Assembly: GCA_943735955.1 (NCBI GenBank)
Contig: OX030955.1
Coordinates: forward strand, 12,799,383-12,863,382
Length of the DNA: 64,000 nucleotides
From: Piscicola geometra
Lineage: Eukaryota > Annelida > Clitellata > Hirudinida > Piscicolidae
Direction of reading: 5' to 3'
Shown: piece after piece, positions 45,001 through 60,000 of the stretch
Position numbering within the stretch: the stretch's first letter is position 1
Layout of the letters: every line of letters begins with the position of its first letter
Translations under genes and position numbers: made by a program
The notes under the pieces: generated by a model
Seen by the model: only the letters and a program-made list of their open reading frames with translations
The model's database searches: none
What the model was told of the DNA's origin: nothing

Positions 45001-48000
45001 GACAACAGTGCCGACTATTGCATCAACTACAGTGCCGACTACTGCATCAACAACAGTGCCGACTACTGCATCGACAACAGTGCCGACTATTGCATCAACT
45101 ACAGTGCCGACTACTGCATCAACTACAGTGCCGACTACTGCATCGACAACAATGCCAACTACTGCATCAACTACAGTGCCAATTACTACATCGACAACAG
45201 TGCCGACTACTGCATCGACAACAGTGCCGACTACTGCATCAACTACAGTGCCGACTACTGCATCAACAACAGTGCCGACTACTGCATCGACAACAATGCC
45301 AACTACTGCGTCAACTACAGTGCCAATTACTACATCGACAACAGTGCCGACTACTGCATCAACAACAGTGCCGACTACGGCATCGACAACAGTGCCGACC
45401 ACTGCATCGACAACAGTGCCGACTACTGCATCAACAACAGTGCCGACTCCTGCATCGACAACAGTGCTGACTACTGCATCAACAACAGTGCCGACTACTG
45501 CATCGACAACAGTGACGACCACTGCATCGACAACAGTGCCGACTATTGCATCAACTACAGTGCCGACTACTGCATCAACAACAGTGCCGACTACTGCATC
45601 GACAACAGTGCCGACTATTGCATCAACTACAGTGCCGACTACTGCATCAACTGCAGTGCCGACTACTGCATCGACAACAATGCCAACTACTGCATCAACT
45701 ACAGTGCCAATTACTACATCGACAACAGTGCCGACTACTGCATCGACAACAGTGCCGACTACTGCATCAACTACAGTGCCGACTACTGCATCAACAACAG
45801 TGCCGACTACTGCATCGACAACAATGCCAACTACTGCGTCAACTACAGTGCCAATTACTACATCGACAACAGTGCCGACTACTGCATCAACAGCACTGAC
45901 GACTACTGCATCGACAACAGTGCCGACTACTGCATCGACAACAGTGCCGACTACTGCATCAACTACAGTGCCGACTACTGCATCAACAACAGTGCCGACT
46001 ACTGCATCGACAACAATGCCAACTACTGCATCAACTACAGTGCCAATTACTACATCGACAACAGTGCCCACTACTGCATCAACAGCACTGACGACTACTG
46101 CATCGACAACAGTGCCGACTACTGCATCAACAACAGTGCCGACTACGGCATCGACAACAGTGCCGACTACTGCATCAACAACAGTGCTGACTACTGCATC
46201 GACAACAGTGCTGACTACTGCATCGACAACAGTGCCGACTATTGCATCAACTACAGTGCCGACTTCTGCATCGACAACAGTGCCGACTACTGCATCAACA
46301 ACAGTGCCGACTCCTGCATCGACAACAGTGCTGACTACTGCATCAACAACAGTGCCGACTATTGCATCAACTACAGTGCCAACTACTGCATCGACAACAG
46401 TGCCGACTACTGCATCGACAACAGTTCTGACTACTGCATCAACAACAGTGCCGACTACTGCATCAACAACAGTGCCGACTACTGCATCAACAACAGTGCC
46501 GACTACTGCATCAACACCAGTGCCGACCACTGCATTAACAACAGTGCCGACTACTGCATCGACAACAGTGCCGACTACTGCATCAACAACAGTGCCGACT
46601 ACTGCATCGACAACAGTGCTGACTACTGCATCAACAACAGTGCCGACTCCTGCATCGACAACAGTGCTGACTACTGCATCAACAACAGTGCCGACTACTG
46701 CATCGACAACAGTGCCAACCACTGCATCGACAACATTGCTGACTAGTGCATCAACAGCAGTGACGACTACTGCATTGACAACAGTGCCGACTACTGCATC
46801 AACAACAGTGCCGACTATTGCATCAACTACAGTGCCAACTACTGCATCGACAACTGTGCCGACTACTGCATCGACAACAGTGCTGACTACTGCATCAACA
46901 ACAGTGCCGAATATTGCATCAACAACAGTGCCGACTACTGCATCAAAAACAGTGCCGACTACTGCATCGACAACAATGCCTACTACTGCATCAACTACAG
47001 TGCCAATTACTACATCGACAACAGTGCCGACTACTGCATCGACAACAGTGCCGACTATTGCATCAACAACAGTGCCGAGTACTGCATCAACAACAGTGCC
47101 GACAACTGCTTCAACAGCAGTGACGACTACTGCATCGACAACAGTGCCGACTACTGCATCAACAACAGTGCCGACTATTGCATCAACTACAGTGCCGACT
47201 ACTGCATCGACAACAGTGCCAACCACTGCATCGACAACATTGCTGACTAGTGCATCAACAGCAGTGACGACTACTGCATCGACAACAATGCCGACTACTG
47301 CATCAACAACAGTGCTGACTACTGCATCAACAACAGTGCCGAATACTGCATCAACAACAGTGCCGACTACTGCATCGACAACAGTGCCGACTACTGCATC
47401 AACAACAGTGCCGACTATTGCATCAACTACAGTGCCAACTACTGCATCGACAACAATGCCTACTACTGCATCAACTACAGTGCCAATTACTACATCGACA
47501 ACAGTGCCGACTACTGCATCGACAACAATGCCAACTACTGCATCAACTACAGTGCCAATTACTACATCGACAACAGTGCCGACTACTGCATCGACAACAG
47601 TGCCGACTACTGCATCAACTACAGTGCCGACTACTGCATCAACAACAGTGCCGACTACTGCATCGACAACAATGCCAACTACTGCGTCAACTACAGTGCC
47701 AATTACTACATCGACAACAGTGCCGACTACTGCATCAACAGCACTGACGACTACTGCATCGACAACAGTGCCGACTACTGCATCGACAACAGTGCCGACT
47801 ACTGCATCAACTACTGTGCCGACTACTGCATCAACAACAGTGCCGACTACTGCATCGACAACAATGCCAACTACTGCATCAACTACAGTGCCAATTACTA
47901 CATCGACAACAGTGCCGACTACTGCATCAACAGCACTGACGACTACTGCATCGACAACAGTGCCGACTACTGCATCAACAACAGTGCCGACTACGGCATC

Positions 48001-51000
48001 GACAACAGTGCCGACTACTGCATCAACAACAGTGCTGACTACTGCATCGACAACAGTGCTGACTACTGCATCGACAACAGTGCCGACTATTGCATCAACT
48101 ACAGTGCCGACTTCTGCATCGACAACAGTGCCGACTACTGCATCAACAACAGTGCCGACTCCTGCATCGACAACAGTGCTGACTACTGCATCAACAACAG
48201 TGCCGACTATTGCATCAACTACAGTGCCAACTACTGCATCGACAACAGTGCCGACTACTGCATCGACAACAGTTCTGACTACTGCATCAACAACAGTGCC
48301 GACTACTGCATCAACAACAGTGCCGACTACTGCATCAACAACAGTGCCGACTACTGCATCAACACCAGTGCCGACCACTGCATTAACAACAGTGCCGACT
48401 ACTGCATCGACAACAGTGCCGACTACTGCATCAACAACAGTGCCGACTACTGCATCGACAACAGTGCTGACTACTGCATCGACAACAGTGCCGACTACTG
48501 CATCAACAACAGTGCCGACTCCTGCATCGACAACAGTGCTGACTACTGCATCAACAACAGTGCCGACTACTGCATCGACAACAGTGCCAACCACTGCATC
48601 GACAACATTGCTGACTAGTGCATCAACAGCAGTGACGACTACTGCATTGACAACAGTGCCGACTACTGCATCAACAACAGTGCCGACTATTGCATCAACT
48701 ACAGTGCCAACTACTGCATCGACAACTGTGCCGACTACTGCATCGACAACAGTGCTGACTACTGCATCAACAACAGTGCCGAATATTGCATCAACAACAG
48801 TGCCGACTACTGCATCAAAAACAGTGCCGACTACTGCATCGACAACAATGCCTACTACTGCATCAACTACAGTGCCAATTACTACATCGACAACAGTGCC
48901 GACTACTGCATCGACAACAGTGCCGACTATTGCATCAACAACAGTGCCGAGTACTGCATCAACAACAGTGCCGACAACTGCTTCAACAGCAGTGACGACT
49001 ACTGCATCGACAACAGTGCCGACTACTGCATCAACAACAGTGCCGACTATTGCATCAACTACAGTGCCGACTACTGCATCGACAACAGTGCCAACCACTG
49101 CATCGACAACATTGCTGACTAGTGCATCAACAGCAGTGACGACTACTGCATCGACAACAATGCCGACTACTGCATCAACAACAGTGCTGACTACTGCATC
49201 AACAACAGTGCCGAATACTGCATCAACAACAGTGCCGACTACTGCATCGACAACAGTGCCGACTACTGCATCAACAACAGTGCCGACTATTGCATCAACT
49301 ACAGTGCCAACTACTGCATCGACAACAATGCCTACTACTGCATCAACTACAGTGCCAATTACTACATCGACAACAGTGCCGACTACTGCATCGACAACAG
49401 TGCCGACTATTGCATCAACAACAGTGCCGAGTACTGCATCAACAACAGTGCCGACAACTGCTTCAACAGCAGTGACGACTACTGCATCGACAACAATGCC
49501 GACTACTGCATCAACAACAGTGCTGACTACTGCATCAACAACAGTGCCGAATACTGCATCAACAACAGTGCCGAATACTGCATCAACAACAGTGCCGACT
49601 ACTGCATCAAAAACAGTGCCGACTACTGCATCGACAACAATGCCTACTACTGCATCAACTACAGTGCCAATTACTACATCGACAACAGTGCCGACTACTG
49701 CATCGACAACAGTGCCGACTATTGCATCAACAACAGTGCCGAGTACTGCATCAACAACAGTGCCGACAACTGCTTCAACAGCAGTGACGACTACTGCATC
49801 GACAACAGTGCCGACTACTGCATCAACAACAGTGCCGACTATTGCATCAACTACAGTGCCAACTACTGCACCGACAACAGTGCCGACTACTGCATCGACA
49901 ACAGTGCTGACTACTGCATCAACAACAGTACCGACTACAGCATCAACAACAATGCCGACTACTGCATCAACAACAGTGCCGACTACTGCATCAACAACAG
50001 TGCCGACTACTGCATCAACAACAGTGCCGACTACTGCATCGACAACAGTGCCGACTATTGCATCAACTACATTGCCGACTACTGCATCAACAACAGTGCC
50101 GACTACTGCATCGACAACAGTGCCGACTATTGCATCAACTACAGTGCCAACTACTGCATCGACAACAGTGCCGACTACTGCATCAACAGCAGTGACGACT
50201 ACTGCATCAACAACAGTGCCGACTACTGCATCAACAACAGTGCCGACTACTGCATCAACAACAGTACCGACTACTGCATCAACAACAGTGCCGACTACTG
50301 CATCGACAACAGTGCCAACCACTGCATCGACAACATTGCTGACTAGTGCATCAACAGCAGTGACGACTACTGCATCGACAACAATGCCGACTACTGCATC
50401 AACAACAGTGCTGACTACTGCATCAACAACAGTGCCGAATACTGCATCAACAACAGTGCCGACTACTGCATCGACAACAGTGCCGACTACTGCATCAACA
50501 ACAGTGCCGACTATTGCATCAACTACAGTGCCAACTACTGCATCGACAACAATGCCTACTACTGCATCAACTACAGTGCCAATTACTACATCGACAACAG
50601 TGCCGACTACTGCATCGACAACAGTGCCGACTATTGCATCAACAACAGTGCCGAGTACTGCATCAACAACAGTGCCGACAACTGCTTCAACAGCAGTGAC
50701 GACTACTGCATCGACAACAATGCCGACTACTGCATCAACAACAGTGCTGACTACTGCATCAACAACAGTGCCGAATACTGCATCAACAACAGTGCCGAAT
50801 ACTGCATCAACAACAGTGCCGACTACTGCATCAAAAACAGTGCCGACTACTGCATCGACAACAATGCCTACTACTGCATCAACTACAGTGCCAATTACTA
50901 CATCGACAACAGTGCCGACTACTGCATCGACAACAGTGCCGACTATTGCATCAACAACAGTGCCGAGTACTGCATCAACAACAGTGCCGACAACTGCTTC

Positions 51001-54000
51001 AACAGCAGTGACGACTACTGCATCGACAACAGTGCCGACTACTGCATCAACAACAGTGCCGACTACTGCATCGACAACAGTGCCGACTATTGCATCAACT
51101 ACATTGCCGACTACTGCATCAACAACAGTGCCGACTACTGCATCGACAACAGTGCCGACTATTGCATCAACTACAGTGCCAACTACTGCATCGACAACAG
51201 TGCCGACTACTGCATCAACAGCAGTGACGACTACTGCATCAACAACAGTGCCGACTACTGCATCAACAACAGTGCCGACTACTGCATCAACAACAGTACC
51301 GACTACTGCATCAACAACAGTGCCGACTACTGCATCGACAACAGTGCCAACCACTGCATCGACAACATTGCTGACTAGTGCATCAACAGCAGTGACGACT
51401 ACTGCATCGACAACAATGCCGACTACTGCATCAACAACAGTGCTGACTACTGCATCAACAACAGTGCCGAATACTGCATCAACAACAGTGCCGACTACTG
51501 CATCGACAACAGTGCCGACTACTGCATCAACAACAGTGCCGACTATTGCATCAACTACAGTGCCAACTACTGCATCGACAACAATGCCTACTACTGCATC
51601 AACTACAGTGCCAATTACTACATCGACAACAGTGCCGACTACTGCATCGACAACAGTGCCGACTATTGCATCAACAACAGTGCCGAGTACTGCATCAACA
51701 ACAGTGCCGACAACTGCTTCAACAGCAGTGACGACTACTGCATCGACAACAATGCCGACTACTGCATCAACAACAGTGCTGACTACTGCATCAACAACAG
51801 TGCCGAATACTGCATCAACAACAGTGCCGAATACTGCATCAACAACAGTGCCGACTACTGCATCAAAAACAGTGCCGACTACTGCATCGACAACAATGCC
51901 TACTACTGCATCAACTACAGTGCCAATTACTACATCGACAACAGTGCCGACTACTGCATCGACAACAGTGCCGACTATTGCATCAACAACAGTGCCGAGT
52001 ACTGCATCAACAACAGTGCCGACAACTGCTTCAACAGCAGTGACGACTACTGCATCGACAACAGTGCCGACTACTGCATCAACAACAGTGCCGACTATTG
52101 CATCAACTACAGTGCCAACTACTGCATCGACAACAGTGCCGACTACTGCATCGACAACAGTGCTGACTACTGCATCAACAACAGTACCGACTACAGCATC
52201 AACAACAATGCCGACTACTGCATCAACAACAGTGCCGACTACTGCATCAACAACAGTGCCGACTACTGCATCAACAACAGTGCCGACTACTGCATCGACA
52301 ACAGTGCCGACTATTGCATCAACTACATTGCCGACTACTGCATCAACAACAGTGCCGACTACTGCATCGACAACAGTGCCGACTATTGCATCAACTACAG
52401 TGCCAACTACTGCATCGACAACAGTGCCGACTACTGCATCAACAGCAGTGACGACTACTGCATCAACAACAGTGCCGACTACTGCATCAACAACAGTGCC
52501 GACTACTGCATCAACAACAGTGCCGACTACTGCATCGACAACAGTGCCGACTATTGCATCAACTACAGTGCCGACTACTGCATCAACAATAGTGCCGACT
52601 ACTGCATCGACAACAGTGCCGACTATTGCATCAACTACAGTGCCGACTACTGCATCGACAACAGTGCCGACTACTGCATCAACAGCAGTGACGACTACTG
52701 CATCGACAACAATGCCGACTACTGCATCAACAACAGTGCTGACTACTGCATCAACAACAGTGCCGAATACTGCATCAACAACAGTGCCGAATACTGCATC
52801 AACAACAGTGCCGACTACTGCATCAAAAACAGTGCCGACTACTGCATCGACAACAATGCCTACTACTGCATCAACTACAGTGCCAATTACTACATCGACA
52901 ACAGTGCCGACTACTGCATCGACAACAGTGCCGACTATTGCATCAACAACAGTGCCGAGTACTGCATCAACAACAGTGCCGACAACTGCTTCAACAGCAG
53001 TGACGACTACTGCATCGACAACAGTGCCGACTACTGCATCAACAACAGTGCCGACTATTGCATCAACTACAGTGCCAACTACTGCACCGACAACAGTGCC
53101 GACTACTGCATCGACAACAGTGCTGACTACTGCATCAACAACAGTACCGACTACAGCATCAACAACAATGCCGACTACTGCATCAACAACAGTGCCGACT
53201 ACTGCATCAACAACAGTGCCGACTACTGCATCAACAACAGTGCCGACTACTGCATCGACAACAGTGCCGACTATTGCATCAACTACATTGCCGACTACTG
53301 CATCAACAACAGTGCCGACTACTGCATCGACAACAGTGCCGACTATTGCATCAACTACAGTGCCAACTACTGCATCGACAACAGTGCCGACTACTGCATC
53401 AACAGCAGTGACGACTACTGCATCAACAACAGTGCCGACTACTGCATCAACAACAGTGCCGACTACTGCATCAACAACAGTACCGACTACTGCATCAACA
53501 ACAGTGCCGACTACTGCATCGACAACAGTGCCAACCACTGCATCGACAACATTGCTGACTAGTGCATCAACAGCAGTGACGACTACTGCATCGACAACAA
53601 TGCCGACTACTGCATCAACAACAGTGCTGACTACTGCATCAACAACAGTGCCGAATACTGCATCAACAACAGTGCCGACTACTGCATCGACAACAGTGCC
53701 GACTACTGCATCAACAACAGTGCCGACTATTGCATCAACTACAGTGCCAACTACTGCATCGACAACAATGCCTACTACTGCATCAACTACAGTGCCAATT
53801 ACTACATCGACAACAGTGCCGACTACTGCATCGACAACAGTGCCGACTATTGCATCAACAACAGTGCCGAGTACTGCATCAACAACAGTGCCGACAACTG
53901 CTTCAACAGCAGTGACGACTACTGCATCGACAACAATGCCGACTACTGCATCAACAACAGTGCTGACTACTGCATCAACAACAGTGCCGAATACTGCATC

Positions 54001-57000
54001 AACAACAGTGCCGAATACTGCATCAACAACAGTGCCGACTACTGCATCAAAAACAGTGCCGACTACTGCATCGACAACAATGCCTACTACTGCATCAACT
54101 ACAGTGCCAATTACTACATCGACAACAGTGCCGACTACTGCATCGACAACAGTGCCGACTATTGCATCAACAACAGTGCCGAGTACTGCATCAACAACAG
54201 TGCCGACAACTGCTTCAACAGCAGTGACGACTACTGCATCGACAACAGTGCCGACTACTGCATCAACAACAGTGCCGACTACTGCATCGACAACAGTGCC
54301 GACTATTGCATCAACTACATTGCCGACTACTGCATCAACAACAGTGCCGACTACTGCATCGACAACAGTGCCGACTATTGCATCAACTACAGTGCCAACT
54401 ACTGCATCGACAACAGTGCCGACTACTGCATCAACAGCAGTGACGACTACTGCATCAACAACAGTGCCGACTACTGCATCAACAACAGTGCCGACTACTG
54501 CATCAACAACAGTACCGACTACTGCATCAACAGCAGTGACGACTACTGCATCGACAACAATGCCGACTACTGCATCAACAACAGTGCTGACTACTGCATC
54601 AACAACAGTGCCGAATACTGCATCAACAACAGTGCCGACTACTGCATCGACAACAGTGCCGACTACTGCATCAACAACAGTGCCGACTATTGCATCAACT
54701 ACAGTGCCAACTACTGCATCGACAACAATGCCTACTACTGCATCAACTACAGTGCCAATTACTACATCGACAACAGTGCCGACTACTGCATCGACAACAG
54801 TGCCGACTATTGCATCAACAACAGTGCCGAGTACTGCATCAACAACAGTGCCGACAACTGCTTCAACAACAGTGACGACTACTGCATCGACAACAATGCC
54901 GACTACTGCATCAACAACAGTGCTGACTACTGCATCAACAACAGTGCCGAATACTGCATCAACAACAGTGCCGAATACTGCATCAACAACAGTGCCGACT
55001 ACTGCATCAAAAACAGTGCCGACTACTGCATCGACAACAATGCCTACTACTGCATCAACTACAGTGCCAATTACTACATCGACAACAGTGCCGACTACTG
55101 CATCGACAACAGTGCCGACTATTGCATCAACAACAGTGCCGAGTACTGCATCAACAACAGTGCCGACAACTGCTTCAACAGCAGTGACGACTACTGCATC
55201 GACAACAGTGCCGACTACTGCATCAACAACAGTGCCGACTATTGCATCAACTACAGTGCCAACTACTGCATCGACAACAGTGCCGACTACTGCATCGACA
55301 ACAGTGCTGACTACTGCATCAACAACAGTACCGACTACAGCATCAACAACAATGCCGACTACTGCATCAACAACAGTGCCGACTACTGCATCAACAACAG
55401 TGCCGACTACTGCATCAACAACAGTGCCGACTACTGCATCGACAACAGTGCCGACTATTGCATCAACTACATTGCCGACTACTGCATCAACAACAGTGCC
55501 GACTACTGCATCGACAACAGTGCCGACTATTGCATCAACTACAGTGCCAACTACTGCATCGACAACAGTGCCGACTACTGCATCAACAGCAGTGACGACT
55601 ACTGCATCAACAACAGTGCCGACTACTGCATCAACAACAGTGCCGACTACTGCATCAACAACAGTGCCGACTACTGCATCGACAACAGTGCCGACTATTG
55701 CATCAACTACAGTGCCGACTACTGCATCAACAATAGTGCCGACTACTGCATCGACAACAGTGCCGACTATTGCATCAACTACAGTGCCGACTACTGCATC
55801 GACAACAGTGCCGACTACTGCATCAACAGCAGTGACGACTACTGCATCGACAACAGAGCCGACTACTGCACCAACAGCAGTGACGACTACTGCATCGACA
55901 ACAGTGCCGACCACTGCATCGACAACAGTGCCGACTACTGCATCAACAACAGTGCCGACTCCTGCATCGACAACAGTGCTGACTACTGCATCAACAACAG
56001 TGCCGACTACTGCATCGACAACAGTGACGACCACTGCATCGACAACAGTGCCGACTATTGCATCAACTACAGTGCCGACTACTGCATCAACAACAGTGCC
56101 GACTACTGCATCGACAACAGTGCCGACTATTGCATCAACTACAGTGCCGACTACTGCATCAACTACAGTGCCGACTACTGCATCGACAACAATGCCAACT
56201 ACTGCATCAACTACAGTGCCAATTACTACATCGACAACAGTGCCGACTACTGCATCGACAACAGTGCCGACTACTGCATCAACTACAGTGCCGACTACTG
56301 CATCAACAACAGTGCCGACTACTGCATCGACAACAATGCCAACTACTGCGTCAACTACAGTGCCAATTACTACATCGACAACAGTGCCGACTACTGCATC
56401 AACAACAGTGCCGACTACGGCATCGACAACAGTGCCGACCACTGCATCGACAACAGTGCCGACTACTGCATCAACAACAGTGCCGACTCCTGCATCGACA
56501 ACAGTGCTGACTACTGCATCAACAACAGTGCCGACTACTGCATCGACAACAGTGACGACCACTGCATCGACAACAGTGCCGACTATTGCATCAACTACAG
56601 TGCCGACTACTGCATCAACAACAGTGCCGACTACTGCATCGACAACAGTGCCGACTATTGCATCAACTACAGTGCCGACTACTGCATCAACTACAGTGCC
56701 GACTACTGCATCGACAACAATGCCAACTACTGCATCAACTACAGTGCCAATTACTACATCGACAACAGTGCCGACTACTGCATCGACAACAGTGCCGACT
56801 ACTGCATCAACTACAGTGCCGACTACTGCATCAACAACAGTGCCGACTACTGCATCGACAACAATGCCAACTACTGCGTCAACTACAGTGCCAATTACTA
56901 CATCGACAACAGTGCCGACTACTGCATCAACAGCACTGACGACTACTGCATCGACAACAGTGCCGACTACTGCATCAACAACAGTGCCGACTACGGCATC

Positions 57001-60000
57001 GACAACAGTGCCGACCACTGCATTAACAACAGTGCCGACTACTGCATCGACAACAGTGCCGACTACTGCATCAACAACAGTGCCGACTACTGCATCGACA
57101 ACAGTGCTGACTACTGCATCTACAACAGTGCCGACTATTGCATCAACTACAGTGCCGACTTCTGCATCGACAACAGTGCCGACTACTGCATCAACAACAG
57201 TGCCGACTCCTGCATCGACAACAGTGCTGACTACTGCATCAACAACAGTGCCGACTACTGCATCGACAACAGTGACGACCACTGCATCGACAACAGTGCC
57301 GACTATTGCATCAACTACAGTGCCGACTACTGCATCAACAACAGTGCCGACTACTGCATCGACAACAGTGCCGACTATTGCATCAACTACAGTGCCGACT
57401 ACTGCATCAACTACAGTGCCGACTACTGCATCGACAACAATGCCAACTACTGCATCAACTACAGTGCCAATTACTACATCGACAACAGTACCGACTACTG
57501 CATCGACAACAGTGCCGACTACTGCATCAACAACAGTGCCGACTACTGCATCACCAACAGTGCCGACAACTGCATCGACAACAGTGCCGACTACTGCATC
57601 GACAACAGTGCTGAATACTGCATCAACAACAGTGCCGACTACTGCATCAACAGCAATGACGACTACTGCATCGACAACAGTGCCGACTACTGCATCAACA
57701 ACAGTGCCGACTACGGCATCGACAACAGTGCCGACCACTGCATTAACAACAGTGCCGACTAGTGCATCAACTACAGTGCCGACCACTGCATTAACAACAG
57801 TGCCGACTAGTGCATCAACAACAGTGCTGACTACTGCATCAACAACAGTGCCGACTACTGCATCAACAACAGTGCCGACTACTGCATCAACAACAGTGCC
57901 GACTAGTGCATCAACAACAGTGCCGACTACTGCATCAACAACAGTGCCGACTACTGCATCGACAACAGTGCCGACTATTGCATCAACTACAGTGCCGACT
58001 ACTGCATCAACAACAGTGCCGACTACTGCATCGACAACAGTGCCGACTATTGCATCAACTACAGTGCCGACTACTGCATCAACTACAGTGCCGACTACTG
58101 CATCGACAACAATGCCAACTACTGCATTAACTACAGTGCCAATTACTACATCGACAACAGTACCGACTACTGCATCGACAACAGTGCCGACTACTGCATC
58201 AACAACAGTGCCGACTACTGCATCACCAACAGTGCCGACAACTGCATCGACAACAGTGCCGACTACTGCATCGACAACAGTGCTGAATACTGCATCAACA
58301 ACAGTGCCGACTACTGCATCAACAGCAATGACGACTACTGCATCGACAATAGTGCCGACTACTGCATCAACAACAGTGCCGACTACGGCATCGACAACAG
58401 TGCCGACCACTGCATTAACAACAATGCCGACTAGTGCATCAACAGCAGTGACGACTACTGCATCAACAACAGTGCCGACTATTGCATCAACTACAGTGCC
58501 AACTACTGCATCGACAACAGTGCCGACTACTGCATCGACAACAGTGCTGACTACTGCATCAACAACAATGCCGACTACTGCATCAACAACAGTGCCGACT
58601 ACTGCATCAACAACAGTGCCGACTACTGCATCAACTACAGTGCCGACTACTGCATCAACAACAGTGCCGACTACTGCATCGACAACAGTGCCGACTATTG
58701 CATCAACTACAGTGCCGACTACTGCATCAACAACAGTGCCGACTACTGCATCGACAACAGTGCCGACTATTGCATCAACTACAGTGCCGACTACTGCATC
58801 AACTACAGTGCCGACTACTGCATCAACAACAGTGCCGACTACTGCATCGACAACAATGCCAACTACTGCATCAACTACAGTGCCAATTACTACATCGACA
58901 ACAGTACCGACTACTGCATCGACAACAGTGCCGACTACTGCATCAACAACAGTGCCGACTACTGCATCAGCAACAGTGCCGACAACTGCATCGACAACAG
59001 TGCCGACTACTGCATCGACAACAGTGCTGAATACTGCATCAACAACAGTGCCAACTACTGCATCGACAAAAGTGCCGACCACTGCATCGACAACAGTGCC
59101 GACTAGTGCATCAACAGCAGTGACGACTACTGCATCGACAACAGTGCCGACTTCTGCATCGACAACAGTGCCGACTACTGCATCAACCACAGTGCCGACT
59201 ACTACATCGACAACAGTGCCGACTATTGCATCAACTATAGTGCCGACTACTGCATCAACAACAGTGCCGACTACTGAATCGACAACAGTGCCGACTATTG
59301 CATCAACTACAGTTCCGACTACTGCATCAACAACAGTGCCGACTAGTGCATCGCCAGAAATGCCTACTACTGCATCAACTACAGTGCCAATTACTACATC
59401 GACAACAGTGCCGACTACTGCATCGACAACAGTGCCGACTATTGCATCAACAACAGTGCCGACAACTGCTTCAACAACAGTGCCGACTACTGCATCGACA
59501 ACAGTGCCGACCACTGCATCGACAACAGTGCCGACTACTGCATCGACAACAGTGCCGACTACTGCATCGACAACAGTGCCGACAACTGCATCAACAACAG
59601 TGCCGACTACTGCATCGACAACAGTGCCGACTACTGCATCGACAACAGTGTCGACTATTGCATCAACAACAGTGCCGAGTACTGCATCAACAACAGTGCC
59701 GACTACTGCATCGACAACAGTGCCTACAACTGCTTCAACAACAGTGCCGACTACTGCATCGACAACAGTGCCGACCACTGCATCGACAACAGTGCCGACC
59801 ACTGCATCGACAACAGTGCCGACTACTGCATCAACAGCAGTGACGACTATTGCATCAACAGCAGTGACGACTACTGCATCGACAACAGTGCCGACTACTG
59901 CATCAACAACAGTGCCGACTACTGCATCAACTACAGTGCCGACTACTGCATCGACAACAATGCCAACTACTGCATCAACTACAGTGCCAATTACTACATC

